Assembly: GCF_036346595.1 (NCBI RefSeq)
Contig: NZ_CP107834.1
Location: forward strand, 3,286,001 to 3,350,000
Direction: 5' to 3'
From: Streptomyces sp. NBC_00525
GTDB lineage: Bacteria > Actinomycetota > Actinomycetes > Streptomycetales > Streptomycetaceae
Length of the DNA stretch: 64,000 nucleotides
Shown here piece by piece: positions 8,729-16,792 of this stretch. Below the pieces are notes generated by a model. It was given only the letters and a program-made list of their open reading frames with translations. It did no database searches and was not told the origin of the DNA. The position numbers and the translations under genes were made by a program. How positions within the stretch are numbered: the stretch's first letter is position 1; every line of letters begins with the position of its first letter.

Positions 8729-9016
8729 ACGTCTCCTACCTGCCGGGGCGCCCGCCGGGCGCGGGCGCGCTTCTGCGCAAGTAGGGACCGTTGGCGGGCG
8801 CGTTTTCGGCGTCCGCGGTTCGGGTACGGCGGGCCCCACCGCCGCGCAGCGGCCGCACGGGCCCCTGCTGCCCCCAGGATATCGCCGGGCCACGCAGCAC
8901 CGGACCGCGCGGCCGCTGTCTTCCCCGGCGCACCGCCCTTATTCCGGCAGCGGCCCGATTTCACCCGATCGGCCACCTCGCCTGCGGGCCGGGCGGTGAA
9001 GCCGCAGGGTGGAGCC
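8729..9016. other. Divergent intergenic region, crcB / amidase
   Basis: 288 bases between divergent genes; should hold promoters for both. I searched for the conserved pieces of the fluoride (crcB) riboswitch on the minus strand and did not find them. No other gene is supported. Confidence 0.5.
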
Positions 9017-9808
9017 ATGTGGCCCCACCGAATATGGCTGGGTGCCGCGGTCCTCCCGCTGGCCCTGCTGGTGCCGCGGGACGCCCCGGTGCCCCACATC
9101 CTGGCCGAGCCGCCCCGTACCGCTTCCCACCCGCGGGCGGCCGCCGCCCCCCAGCCCGTCGTCGTCAGCCGGGCGGCCTGGCACGCGGACGAGTCCATCG
9201 TCCGGGAGCACGCCGCCTACACGGGCGCCGTGCGGGCGGTCTTCATCCACCACACGGGCGAGACCAGCGACTACGACTGCGCCGAGGCGCCCGAGCTGAT
9301 CCGCAACGTCGAGGAGGCCCACATCAACGGCCGGGGCTGGGACGACATCGGCTACAACTTCCTGGTCGACCGCTGCGGCACGATCTACGAGGGCCGCGCG
9401 GGCGGCATCACCCGCTCCGTGCGCGGCGCGCACACCACCGGCTTCAACGCCGACAGCGTGGGCATCGCGGTCCTCGGCGACTACCACGACGGGGAGAAGG
9501 TCCCGGCCGCCGTCGTCCGCTCGCTGGCCGCCCTCGCGGCCTGGAAGCTGCTGCCGGGCGAGGACCCGCGCGGCAAGGTGCGCCTGCGCTCCACGAACGA
9601 CGCGAGCCGCTACCCCAAGGGCGAGGTGGCCGTCCTGAACGTCATCTCCGGCCACCGCGACACGTACCGCACACGCTGTCCCGGCCAGGCGCTGTACGAC
9701 GAGCTGCCGGAGATCCGGTCGATGGCCGCGGCCATGCGCGAGGCGGCCGGGCGCGACGGGGAAGCGACCACGGAGGACACCGGCAACCGCCACGGCTCAT
9801 CGCACTAG
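9017..9808 (+). CDS. Secreted PGRP-type N-acetylmuramoyl-L-alanine amidase
   Basis: 263 residues with an N-terminal hydrophobic signal segment (WLGAAVLPLALLVP) and a peptidoglycan-recognition/amidase_2 domain (about 50-240). Zinc and catalytic motifs are visible: FIHHTGETSDYDC, GWDDIGYNFLVD, GRAGG, and the late SGHRDTYRTRCPGQALY. It cleaves the lactyl-amide bond of peptidoglycan outside the membrane; actinobacterial members may act in wall turnover or lysis of other cells. ATG 9017 has GGTGGAG immediately upstream. Confidence 0.9.
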   Translation: MWPHRIWLGAAVLPLALLVPRDAPVPHILAEPPRTASHPRAAAAPQPVVVSRAAWHADESIVREHAAYTGAVRAVFIHHTGETSDYDCAEAPELIRNVEEAHINGRGWDDIGYNFLVDRCGTIYEGRAGGITRSVRGAHTTGFNADSVGIAVLGDYHDGEKVPAAVVRSLAALAAWKLLPGEDPRGKVRLRSTNDASRYPKGEVAVLNVISGHRDTYRTRCPGQALYDELPEIRSMAAAMREAAGRDGEATTEDTGNRHGSSH

Positions 9809-9833
9809 TACGAAACTGGCTTGACGCTAGTGC
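9802..9833 (+). promoter_or_regulatory. Inverted repeat overlapping the acetyltransferase promoter
   Basis: GCACTAG (9802-9808) and CTAGTGC (9827-9833) form a 7-bp inverted repeat spanning the -35 element TTGACG (9821-9826). This geometry suits a repressor operator. Confidence 0.5.
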
Positions 9834-9848
9834 ATAGGCCGTTAGGCT
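9821..9848 (+). promoter_or_regulatory. Candidate promoter for leaderless acetyltransferase mRNA
   Basis: TTGACG (9821-9826) and TAGGCT (9843-9848) are separated by 16 bases. The ATG at 9856 lies 7 bases past the -10 box, so transcription would begin at or next to the start codon, giving a leaderless message. Confidence 0.55.
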
Positions 9849-9855
9849 GCCGGTC

Positions 9856-10437
9856 ATGCCCGCAAAGAGCCCGCACCCCGTGATCCTGACCGGCCGCCAT
9901 GTCCGCCTGGAACCGCTCACCCCCGCCCACCTGGACGACCTCTTCGCCGCCGGCGGCAACGACGACGACGTCTGGCGCTGGCTCGGCACCCCGGCCCCGC
10001 GCACCCCGCAGGACCTGGAAGCCACCCTGACCGCCCTGCTCGCGGACCCGTCCTACCTTCCCTTCGCCGTCATCCACCTGGAGACCGGGCGGGCGGTCGG
10101 CTGGACCACGTACATGGACATCGACGTGGCGAACGAGCGCCTGGAGATCGGCTGGACCTGGTACGGGCGCGCCTACTGGCGGACCGCCGTCAACACGGAG
10201 ACCAAGCTCCTGCTGCTGACCCACGCCTTCGAGGACCTGGCCATGGGCCGCGTCCAGCTCAAGACGGACCACCTCAACCACCGCTCCCAGGCCGCGATCG
10301 CCCGCCTGGGTGCCCGCCGCGAGGGCACCCTCCGCCGGCACCGCCGCCGCCAGGACGGCACCTGGCGCGACACGGTGTACTTCTCGCTCCTCGCGGACGA
10401 GTGGCCGGCGGCGAAGGCGGACCTGGCCGCCCGATAA
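9856..10437 (+). CDS. GNAT-family N-acetyltransferase (RimJ/RimL-like)
   Basis: 193 residues forming a single GNAT domain. Features include the N-terminal LTGRHVRLEPLTPAHLDDLF strand-helix typical of RimJ/RimL-type enzymes, WTWYGRAYWRTAVNTETKLL in the acetyl-CoA binding region, and AIARLGARREGTLRRHRR near the end. It transfers an acetyl group from acetyl-CoA to an amine, such as a protein N-terminus or small molecule; the substrate is unknown. The gene seems to be transcribed as a leaderless mRNA from the promoter just upstream. Confidence 0.88.
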   Translation: MPAKSPHPVILTGRHVRLEPLTPAHLDDLFAAGGNDDDVWRWLGTPAPRTPQDLEATLTALLADPSYLPFAVIHLETGRAVGWTTYMDIDVANERLEIGWTWYGRAYWRTAVNTETKLLLLTHAFEDLAMGRVQLKTDHLNHRSQAAIARLGARREGTLRRHRRRQDGTWRDTVYFSLLADEWPAAKADLAAR

Positions 10438-10476
10438 TGCGGTGATCGCGCGCCGCCGGCCCGGCACACTGATCCG

Positions 10477-11256
10477 ATGCAGCCCGAGGAAGAGCCGTTG
10501 TCCGGCGGGAACGTCAGCCAGGGAGTCGTCCGCGTCGGAGACACCGTCCGGCGTCCTGCCGGACCGTGGACCCCGGCGGTACACGCCCTGCTCACCCACC
10601 TGCACGAGGTGGGTTTCGGGGCGGCACCCCGCCCGCTGGGCATCGACGACCAGGGGCGCGAGGTCCTGACCTTCATGCCGGGGCACATGATCTGGCCCGA
10701 CCGGTTCTCCCACCTGGACCCGGCTCCCCGGCTGGCCCGCGTCGCCCGGCTGATCAGGGAGTTCCACGACGCGGTCCAGGGTTTCAGCCCACCGCCCGAC
10801 GCCCGCTGGCAGCAACTGATCCCCGCCGACGGCGCCGACATCATCGCCCATCACGATCTGGCGCCGTGGAACCTCGTCATCGGGGACGACACCCAGTGGG
10901 CCTTCATCGACTGGGACTGCGCGGGCCCCGGCACCCGCCTGTGGGACATCGCCTACGCCATCCACGCGTTCGTACCGATGTCCGCAGACCCCGAGTGGCA
11001 ACGCCGGGACGCCGCGGACCGGCTCGCGGTCTTCGTCAACGCCTACGGCCTCGACGAAGCGGAACGCCGCGAGCTGGTCCCGCTGCTGGCGCGACGTACG
11101 CGTTCCATGTACGACTTCCTGCGCGACCAGGCGGCCCTGGGCGCGCAGCCGTGGTCGAGACTCTGGGCAGAGGGCCACGGCGACGTCTGGCGAAACGACG
11201 CCGACTACATCGAGCAACGCGCACACGAGTGGACCCGGGCCCTGCTGGCCGACTGA
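10477..11256 (+). CDS. Aminoglycoside-phosphotransferase-family (kinase-like) protein
   Basis: 259 residues of the APH/choline-kinase-like fold. The catalytic loop HHDLAPWNLV and the metal-binding FIDWDCAGPGTRLWD motif are intact; the nucleotide-binding lobe is abbreviated, as in many small actinobacterial members. It probably phosphorylates a small hydroxylated compound, but drug resistance cannot be inferred from sequence alone. The ATG lies six bases after a weak -10-like CACACT, so it may also be leaderless. It lies 39 bases after the acetyltransferase gene on the same strand. Confidence 0.85.
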   Translation: MQPEEEPLSGGNVSQGVVRVGDTVRRPAGPWTPAVHALLTHLHEVGFGAAPRPLGIDDQGREVLTFMPGHMIWPDRFSHLDPAPRLARVARLIREFHDAVQGFSPPPDARWQQLIPADGADIIAHHDLAPWNLVIGDDTQWAFIDWDCAGPGTRLWDIAYAIHAFVPMSADPEWQRRDAADRLAVFVNAYGLDEAERRELVPLLARRTRSMYDFLRDQAALGAQPWSRLWAEGHGDVWRNDADYIEQRAHEWTRALLAD

Positions 11257-11297
11257 AGACCTGCCCATCCCGCACCGCGCAGCACCGGCGATCGGGT

Positions 11298-12923
11298 TCA
11301 GCATCCGCCGCCGAAACGGCCCAGTCCGTAGGCGGAGTCCAGGCGGTACGTGCCCGGCTGCCGGACCGTCAGGCGCGTCCACTCGCCGGACCGGCTCAGG
11401 CAGGCTCCGGCGGGGCCGTGGACGCGGAGCCAGGGGGAGTGCGCGATGCGGATGACGGTCGTGCCGGGGCGGGACATGCGCAGGGTCAGGGTCGCGTCGT
11501 CGGCGGCGGTGACCGCGGCGGGCGGGGTGGTGAGCGGGGTGGCGTTCCGCACCCGGTAGACCGTCCAGCCGTCGTCCTGCCAGACCCGGTCCAGCCACGG
11601 CAGCCCGCCCGCGACCAGGGCCGCTTCGGCCTCCGCCGGGCCGTCCGGCCGGGTGTGCGGGACGGCGACGAGGCCCACCGCCCAGCGGTCGAGCCAGGCC
11701 CGGTAGCGGGCCGGGGTCAGCTCGCCCTCGTAGAACAGCCGCCCGCGCTCGACGTCGAGCTGCCGGTTCCAGCCGCGTGCCAGGCTGACGTACGGGGCGA
11801 GCACGGCCGCCTCGCGGTGGTTGCGCGCGGGCACGGCCTCCACGCGGACCCGGCCGGCGCCCAGCCGGTCCAGCGCGGCGGTGACGCCCTCGGTCCGGGC
11901 GGCCCAGGCCGGCACGGCGGTGGAGACGCGCAGGTCGTCCACCGTCTTGTCGACGAGCCAGAGCCCGGACAGGACGCAGGCGGCGGCCAGCACCCACGTA
12001 CACGCCCGAGCCCCGGCCCGGCGCGTGTCGAGGGCCGCCGCGCACAGCACCGGCACCGCGACCAGGCCGAGCAGCCGCTCCACGTTCGTGCCGATCGGTG
12101 ACGCCACGAGGAACGTGAGCAGCACCCCGGCCGCGTACACGGCGGTCCCGTACCGCGTCACCCGCCACTCCCGTGTGCGGGGCGCCGCCGCCACGAGCAC
12201 CGCGCAGACCAGGAGCGGCACCCACAACCGGTTGGCGTGCATGGGCTGTTCGCCGGTGAACGGGAACAGCAGCGTGGTGGCCCCGACGACCGCGAAGAAC
12301 GGGACGACGAGCACGGCCCCCGTCCGCCACCGGCGGTCCAGCAGATACGCCGCGCCGACGACGACCAGGAACAGCCCGGCTACCGGGCTCGCCATCGTCG
12401 CGAGCGCCCCCGCCGCCGCGGCGACCGGGGCCCGGCCGGCGTACCGGCAGGCGACGAGCGCCAGGGCGACACCCAGGGCGAACGTCGTACGCCCCGAAGC
12501 GACGTCGCACCACAGGGCGAACGCGCCGAGCAGCGCGGGCGCGAGCGCGTGGCGCATGCCCGTACGCACGAACAGGCGGGCCAGCAGCCAGGTGGCGGCG
12601 AGCCCGGACGCGACGGACACGGTCCGCACCCCGAGCAGGGCCATGGCGTACGTGGAGAAGACGCTGTAGTTGGCGGTGTGCGTCCCGCCGTACCACGACA
12701 GGTTGTACGCCGAGCCCGGATGGCGTGCGGTGAACCCGGCCCAGGCGTACTGCGCGGCGAGGTCGCCGCCCCCGGTGGCCAGGAACGCGGCCCACACCGC
12801 GTACAGCGGCACGACGGCCGCGACGGAGACCAGCGGCACACGGTGGACCCGCCACCACGGCGCCCGTACCGCCCCGCGCGCCGAACCGTCCGCGTCCGCC
12901 CGTACCTCTTCACCCACCAGCAC
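11298..12923 (-). CDS. Polytopic membrane protein with C-terminal extracytoplasmic domain
   Basis: About 541 residues. After a short charged N-terminus there are roughly ten transmembrane helices, then from about residue 340 a soluble region rich in beta-strand (WTVYRVRNATPL and the terminal TVRQPGTYRLDSAYGLGRF). The architecture resembles actinobacterial GT-C-like membrane proteins of unknown function. The start is uncertain: GTG 12923, GTG 12917 and ATG 13016 are all open. I prefer 12923 because codon bias and protein character fade upstream of it. No neighbour hints at the substrate. Confidence 0.65.
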   Translation of the reverse strand: MLVGEEVRADADGSARGAVRAPWWRVHRVPLVSVAAVVPLYAVWAAFLATGGGDLAAQYAWAGFTARHPGSAYNLSWYGGTHTANYSVFSTYAMALLGVRTVSVASGLAATWLLARLFVRTGMRHALAPALLGAFALWCDVASGRTTFALGVALALVACRYAGRAPVAAAAGALATMASPVAGLFLVVVGAAYLLDRRWRTGAVLVVPFFAVVGATTLLFPFTGEQPMHANRLWVPLLVCAVLVAAAPRTREWRVTRYGTAVYAAGVLLTFLVASPIGTNVERLLGLVAVPVLCAAALDTRRAGARACTWVLAAACVLSGLWLVDKTVDDLRVSTAVPAWAARTEGVTAALDRLGAGRVRVEAVPARNHREAAVLAPYVSLARGWNRQLDVERGRLFYEGELTPARYRAWLDRWAVGLVAVPHTRPDGPAEAEAALVAGGLPWLDRVWQDDGWTVYRVRNATPLTTPPAAVTAADDATLTLRMSRPGTTVIRIAHSPWLRVHGPAGACLSRSGEWTRLTVRQPGTYRLDSAYGLGRFGGGC

Positions 12924-13086
12924 CCGGCACACCCTAGAAGCCCGTGAGCCCACCGCCGTCCCGCCGGCCGGGGCCCGTCTGCCCAACACGGCGTGTTCGC
13001 AAGGGGGCTGTGGCATCTTTCCGGCCAGGAGTGACGATCATGCGGCGGTTGACCCCGGCCGCGTACGGGTGAACGGATGGAACGGC

Positions 13087-14037
13087 ATGACCAGCGAGAA
13101 GCCCCGACTGTACGAACCGCTCGACGACCGCTTCCGGACGGGCCGGTGCATGAACGGCGACGCGGACCTGGAGGTGCTGTACACGGGATGCCGGTGGGCC
13201 GAGGGCCCGCTGTACGTGCCGGCCTGGCGGCAGGTGATCTGGAGCGACATCCCCAACGACCGGATGCTCCGCTGGGACGAGGAGACCGGGGCGGTCGGCG
13301 TCTTCCGCCGCTCGGCGGGGCACCCGAACGGCAACACCCTGGACCGGATGGGCCGGCTCATCACCTGCGAGCAGGGCAACCGCCGGGTGACGCGCACCGA
13401 ACTCGACGGCACGGTCACGGTGCTGGCCGACCACTGGCAGGGCAAGCGGCTGAACAGCCCGAACGACGCGGCCGTGAAGTCGGACGGCTCGATCTGGTTC
13501 TCCGACCCGGACTTCGGGATCACCAGCGACTACGAGGGGCACCGCGCGCAGAGCGAGATCGGTGCCAACAACGTCTACCGGATCGACCCGGACACCGGGG
13601 AGGTGCGGCTCGTCGCGGACGGCCTCGGCGCGCCCAACGGGCTGGTGTTCTCGGCGGACGAACGGCGGCTGTTCGTCTCGGACACCAAGGCGGGCCTGAT
13701 CCGCGTCTTCGACGTACGGGACGACGGCACCCTCTCCGAGGGGCGGGCCTTCGCCGAGGCGGGCGCCCGCCCGGGGGCCGGGTTCGACAACCTGCGCTTC
13801 GACGACGGCGGACGGCTCTGGGCCGCCGCCATGAACGACGGCGTGCACTGCTACGACCCGGACGGCACGCTGATCGGCCGGCTCAACGTGCCGGAGGCGG
13901 TGTCGAACATCTCCTGGGGCGGCGCCAAGCGCAACCGCCTCTTCATCACGGCGGAGACGAGCCTCTACTCGGTGGTGATGGGGGTGACCGGAACCCATCC
14001 CATGGGTTCGGGGCACCGCCCCTGGCTGGGCCGGTAG
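13087..14037 (+). CDS. SMP-30/gluconolactonase-family hydrolase
   Basis: 316 residues forming a six-bladed propeller of the SMP-30/gluconolaconase/LRE type. Motifs include WAEGPLYVPAWRQVIWSDIP (metal-binding Glu), HPNGNTLDRMGRLITCEQGN, LNSPNDAAVKSDGSIWFSDP, GAPNGLVFS and FDNLRFDDGGRLWAA. Such enzymes hydrolyse sugar lactones using a divalent metal; no signal peptide is visible. ATG 13087 follows GGATGGA. It precedes the xylanase, so a role in sugar metabolism is plausible, though the xylanase has its own promoter and operators. Confidence 0.88.
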   Translation: MTSEKPRLYEPLDDRFRTGRCMNGDADLEVLYTGCRWAEGPLYVPAWRQVIWSDIPNDRMLRWDEETGAVGVFRRSAGHPNGNTLDRMGRLITCEQGNRRVTRTELDGTVTVLADHWQGKRLNSPNDAAVKSDGSIWFSDPDFGITSDYEGHRAQSEIGANNVYRIDPDTGEVRLVADGLGAPNGLVFSADERRLFVSDTKAGLIRVFDVRDDGTLSEGRAFAEAGARPGAGFDNLRFDDGGRLWAAAMNDGVHCYDPDGTLIGRLNVPEAVSNISWGGAKRNRLFITAETSLYSVVMGVTGTHPMGSGHRPWLGR

Positions 14038-14098
14038 GGGCCCGACGGGGGTTCCGGGAGGGCTCCGAGGGGGCTCCGAGAGGGCTCCGACAAGGGGT

Positions 14099-14109
14099 CG
14101 AAACTTTCG
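14099..14109 (+). promoter_or_regulatory. Perfect CGAAA-C-TTTCG palindrome upstream of xylanase
   Basis: Reads CGAAACTTTCG, extended on the right by AAA. Palindromes of this form occur upstream of Streptomyces xylanase genes and are thought to bind a repressor that lifts when xylan sugars are present. Confidence 0.65.
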
Positions 14110-14230
14110 AAACGGGCGGTGGGCGGGTCGCCGGAAGGGCTCGCCACCGCCTCTTTCATGCCCGGGCTACTCGCGGGGAACGGTTCGCTGAGCTGGTGTA
14201 ATCCCCAACTCCCGTAGGGGCGACCGGGAT

Positions 14231-14241
14231 CGACAGTTTCG
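14231..14241 (+). promoter_or_regulatory. Second, imperfect copy of the xylanase operator
   Basis: CGACAGTTTCG differs from the CGAAA-N-TTTCG palindrome at one base and lies 19 bases before the candidate -35 box, better placed for repression than the distal copy. Confidence 0.5.
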
Positions 14242-14259
14242 CAACTCGTGCCGAAAGTA

Positions 14260-14288
14260 TTGACACCCCTGGGGCACGGTCCAACACT
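14260..14288 (+). promoter_or_regulatory. Candidate xylanase promoter
   Basis: A consensus -35 TTGACA (14260-14265) is followed after 17 bases by a weak -10 AACACT (14283-14288), giving a leader of about 58 bases before ATG 14353. Confidence 0.5.
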
Positions 14289-14352
14289 GAGCGCCGTCGG
14301 CAGGCCCCCCGGCCGACGACGACCTGGTCATGAGGACGAGAGGACTCCCCCC

Positions 14353-15381
14353 ATGCACGCAGCCCCCGCACATCCCATGAACCGACCGCGAGGCCGCACC
14401 GGACCCGCGGACAGCCTCCGGCTGTTCATCCGCACCGCCTTCACCCTGCTGGTGGCGGCGATGGCGGCCATCGCCCTTCCCGGTACGGCCACCGCCGACA
14501 CCACCGTCACCTCGAACCAGACGGGCAACAACAACGGCTACTACTACTCGTTCTGGACGGACAGCTCCGGCACCGTCTCGATGAACCTCGGCTCCGGCGG
14601 CAGCTACAGCACGTCGTGGCGCAACACCGGGAACTTCGTCGCCGGAAAGGGCTGGAGCACGGGCGGCCGCCGCAGCGTCACGTACTCCGGTTCCTTCAAC
14701 CCCTCCGGCAACGCCTACCTGGCGCTCTACGGCTGGTCGCAGAACCCGCTCGTGGAGTACTACATCGTCGACAACTGGGGTACGTACCGGCCCACCGGCA
14801 CCTTCAAGGGCACGGTCAACAGCGACGGTGGCACGTACGACATCTACGAGACGACACGGGTCAACGCCCCGTCGATCGAGGGCAACAAGACGTTCAAGCA
14901 GTACTGGAGCGTCCGCCAGTCCAAGCGCACCGGCGGCACCATCACCACCGGCAACCACTTCGACGCCTGGGCGTCGCACGGGATGAACCTCGGCAGCTTC
15001 AACTACATGATCATGGCCACCGAGGGCTACCAGAGCAGCGGCAGCTCCAGCATCACGCTGGGCAGCACGTCCGGCGGCGGCGACAACGGCGGCGGCGACA
15101 CGGGCGGCGGCAACAACGGCTGCACCGCGACGCTCTCGGCCGGGCAGAAGTGGGGCGACCGCTACAACCTCGACGTCTCGGTCTCCGGCTCCTCCAACTG
15201 GACCGTGACGATGAACGTGCCGTCCCCGGAGAAGGTCATCGCCACCTGGAACACCAGCGCGAGCTATCCGAGCGCCCAGGTGCTGACCGCCCGGCCCAAC
15301 GGCAGCGGCAACAACTTCGGCGTCACCATCCAGACCAACGGCACCTGGACCTGGCCCACGGTCTCCTGCAGCACGTCCTGA
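14353..15381 (+). CDS. xlnB: Secreted endo-1,4-beta-xylanase, GH11 plus CBM2
   Basis: 342 residues: a signal peptide ending near [11 protein letters not shown], a GH11 catalytic domain (about 50-240) with nucleophile Glu in [13 protein letters not shown] and acid/base Glu in [10 protein letters not shown], a Gly/Asn-rich linker with GGGDNGGGD repeats, and a C-terminal carbohydrate-binding module of CBM2 type bounded by two cysteines. Domain order and sequence closely match Streptomyces lividans XlnB. It cleaves internal bonds of xylan outside the cell. ATG 14353 follows GAGGACGAGAGGA; ATG 14377 is an alternative. Upstream CGAAA-N-TTTCG palindromes suggest xylan-responsive repression. Confidence 0.95.
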   Translation: MHAAPAHPMNRPRGRTGPADSLRLFIRTAFTLLVAAMAAIALPGTATADTTVTSNQTGNNNGYYYSFWTDSSGTVSMNLGSGGSYSTSWRNTGNFVAGKGWSTGGRRSVTYSGSFNPSGNAYLALYGWSQNPLVEYYIVDNWGTYRPTGTFKGTVNSDGGTYDIYETTRVNAPSIEGNKTFKQYWSVRQSKRTGGTITTGNHFDAWASHGMNLGSFNYMIMATEGYQSSGSSSITLGSTSGGGDNGGGDTGGGNNGCTATLSAGQKWGDRYNLDVSVSGSSNWTVTMNVPSPEKVIATWNTSASYPSAQVLTARPNGSGNNFGVTIQTNGTWTWPTVSCSTS

Positions 15382-15403
15382 CCCCTGGATTCCCCCCACG
15401 GGT

Positions 15404-15433
15404 GCTCCGGGGCGGCGACGACCGCCCCGGAGC
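15404..15433 (+). terminator. Xylanase terminator hairpin
   Basis: GCTCCGGGGCGG (15404-15415) and CCGCCCCGGAGC (15422-15433) pair perfectly over a 6-base loop, 22 bases past the stop; it can serve the convergent glycosyltransferase gene too. Confidence 0.85.
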
Positions 15434-15454
15434 GCTGCGCCGTCCCCGGCCGCC

Positions 15455-16366
15455 CTACAGAATCGGCGGCCGCCCCAGCCGAGTCATGCGCCACACGGTC
15501 CCCCACCGCATCGGCGCCCGCCGGCCGGGCGAGGTCCGAAGCCCCTCGGCGAACCCGCCCCACCAGGCGCGCAGCCCGGTGAGCGAGCGCATCCGCAGCA
15601 TGGCCAGGGCGATCCACACGCCGAGGTAGACCGGGATCAGCGCGGCCGGAAGCCGCCTGCGGGCGAGCCAGACCCGGTTGCGGGCGGTGAACCGGTAGTA
15701 GACGGCGTGCCGGGCGGGCGAAGTCCTCGGGTGCTGGAGGACGAGCGTCGGCACGTAGCGGATCTCCCAGCCCCCGTCGAGCGCCCGCCACGCGAGGTCG
15801 GACTCCTCGTGGCCGAAGAAGAACTCGGCGGGCCACAAACCGATCTGCCGGAGCATCGGTACGGAGAGGGCGTGGCCGCCCCCGAGGAACGCCGTCACCG
15901 GGCCGCCGCGCATCGGATCGCCCGCCCGCAGCCTCGGCACCCAGCGCCGCTCCGTGTGCCCGTGCTCGTCGGCGACCCGGAAGCCGATGACCCCCAGGGC
16001 CTGATCGGCCGCGAACAGCCGCCCGATCTCGCGGAACACATCCGTCGCGACGAGCAGCCCGTCATCGTCCAACTCCACGACGACGTCCACGTCGTCGCCG
16101 TCGCACAACATCCGGAGCCCGACGTTGCGCCCGCCGGGGCAGCCCAGGTTCTCCGCGAGCGGCACCTTGGTCACGGCCGTCGCGCCGGGGACACCGGCCG
16201 CGTCCAGGACATCGGTCGGCACGTCGTCGAGCGAGGTGGCGTTGCCCACCAGGACCACGCGCGCGGCCGGGACGTCCTGCTTCGCGACGGACACGAGCAG
16301 CGCCTCCAGCTCCTGGGGGCGCGTCCCCATGGTCACGATGACGACCCCGATACGCGGCACGGTCAC
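15455..16366 (-). CDS. Family 2 (GT-A) glycosyltransferase
   Basis: 303 residues. The N-terminal IGVVIVTMGTRPQELEALLVSV, ENLGCPGGRNVGL and VVELDDDGLL (Asp-rich metal-binding motif) segments define a GT2 domain; FFGHEESDLAWRALDGGWEIRYVP is the acceptor-side motif. The C-terminus has one or two hydrophobic stretches. It likely transfers a sugar to a cell-envelope glycan. GTG 16366 is used, with GGGGAG about 10 bases upstream. No glycan gene cluster surrounds it, so the product is unknown. Confidence 0.85.
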   Translation of the reverse strand: MTVPRIGVVIVTMGTRPQELEALLVSVAKQDVPAARVVLVGNATSLDDVPTDVLDAAGVPGATAVTKVPLAENLGCPGGRNVGLRMLCDGDDVDVVVELDDDGLLVATDVFREIGRLFAADQALGVIGFRVADEHGHTERRWVPRLRAGDPMRGGPVTAFLGGGHALSVPMLRQIGLWPAEFFFGHEESDLAWRALDGGWEIRYVPTLVLQHPRTSPARHAVYYRFTARNRVWLARRRLPAALIPVYLGVWIALAMLRMRSLTGLRAWWGGFAEGLRTSPGRRAPMRWGTVWRMTRLGRPPIL

Positions 16367-16536
16367 GGCGGCTCACTCCCCTGATCGACAGGGCCCCGAT
16401 GGTAGGTCCTGGCGGACCGTCACAAGTCGCGTCGCCGGAACGACGGCGCTCCGCAACTCTCTGGGACGGCATGCCTTCCCCGGCGCGGCGAACCCGCCCA
16501 TGCGCGCATGGGCGGGGGCCGGGTACACAGGAGTCA
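16367..16536. other. Intergenic region upstream of the glycosyltransferase
   Basis: 170 bases; should contain the glycosyltransferase promoter on the minus strand. No other element is supported. Confidence 0.4.
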
Positions 16537-16680
16537 CTACAGGCTGTGCGGGCTGATCAGGATCATGATGCAGCCGTAGTTCAGGTTCATCGCCCATGGC
16601 GCGAGGGCAGCCACGCAGAGAATTCCTGTGACCGCCTTGAGGGTGCGCAACTTAGTTCGGTCCTTCCTCCGGAAGATCAT
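16537..16680 (-). CDS. Candidate small peptide gene downstream of the SARP regulator
   Basis: A 47-codon frame that starts with MIFRRKDRTK, continues with a short hydrophobic stretch (AVTGILCVAALAPWAM) and ends with a compact tail NLNYGCIMILISPHSL. A basic N-terminus plus hydrophobic core suggests export or membrane association. ATG 16680 lacks an upstream ribosome site, but GGAGGAAGG lies inside the frame ahead of a TTG at codon 11, which would give a 37-residue peptide. It follows the SARP gene on the same strand, separated by an AT-rich region with a long palindrome. Function unknown; a signalling or AfsS-like role is speculative. Confidence 0.45.
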   Translation of the reverse strand: MIFRRKDRTKLRTLKAVTGILCVAALAPWAMNLNYGCIMILISPHSL

Positions 16681-16759
16681 TGGGGAGGAGGGAATCTAGC
16701 ACCGAGGTCGGACAATCGAACCGCGTTTTCGATATGCATGGGAACGCGAATTCGATATT

Positions 16760-16787
16760 TATGACGGTGGCATATGCCAACGTCATA
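16760..16787 (-). promoter_or_regulatory. 28-bp near-perfect palindrome after the SARP gene
   Basis: Centre TGGCATATGCCA flanked by TATGACG on the left and CGTCATA on the right, with a single mismatched pair (16767/16780). It starts 5 bases past the SARP stop. Lack of a loop and AT-rich surroundings favour an operator for the small downstream gene over a simple terminator, but either is possible. Confidence 0.55.
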
Positions 16788-16792
16788 TTGAG

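Noticed and set aside
8729..9016. Fluoride riboswitch before crcB
   Set aside because: No conserved riboswitch segments found on the coding strand; promoter region only.
9805..12858. 1017-codon minus-strand open frame
   Set aside because: Antisense to the acetyltransferase and phosphotransferase genes and to part of the membrane-protein gene in another frame; low-complexity Arg/Ala/Gly composition typical of high-GC shadows.
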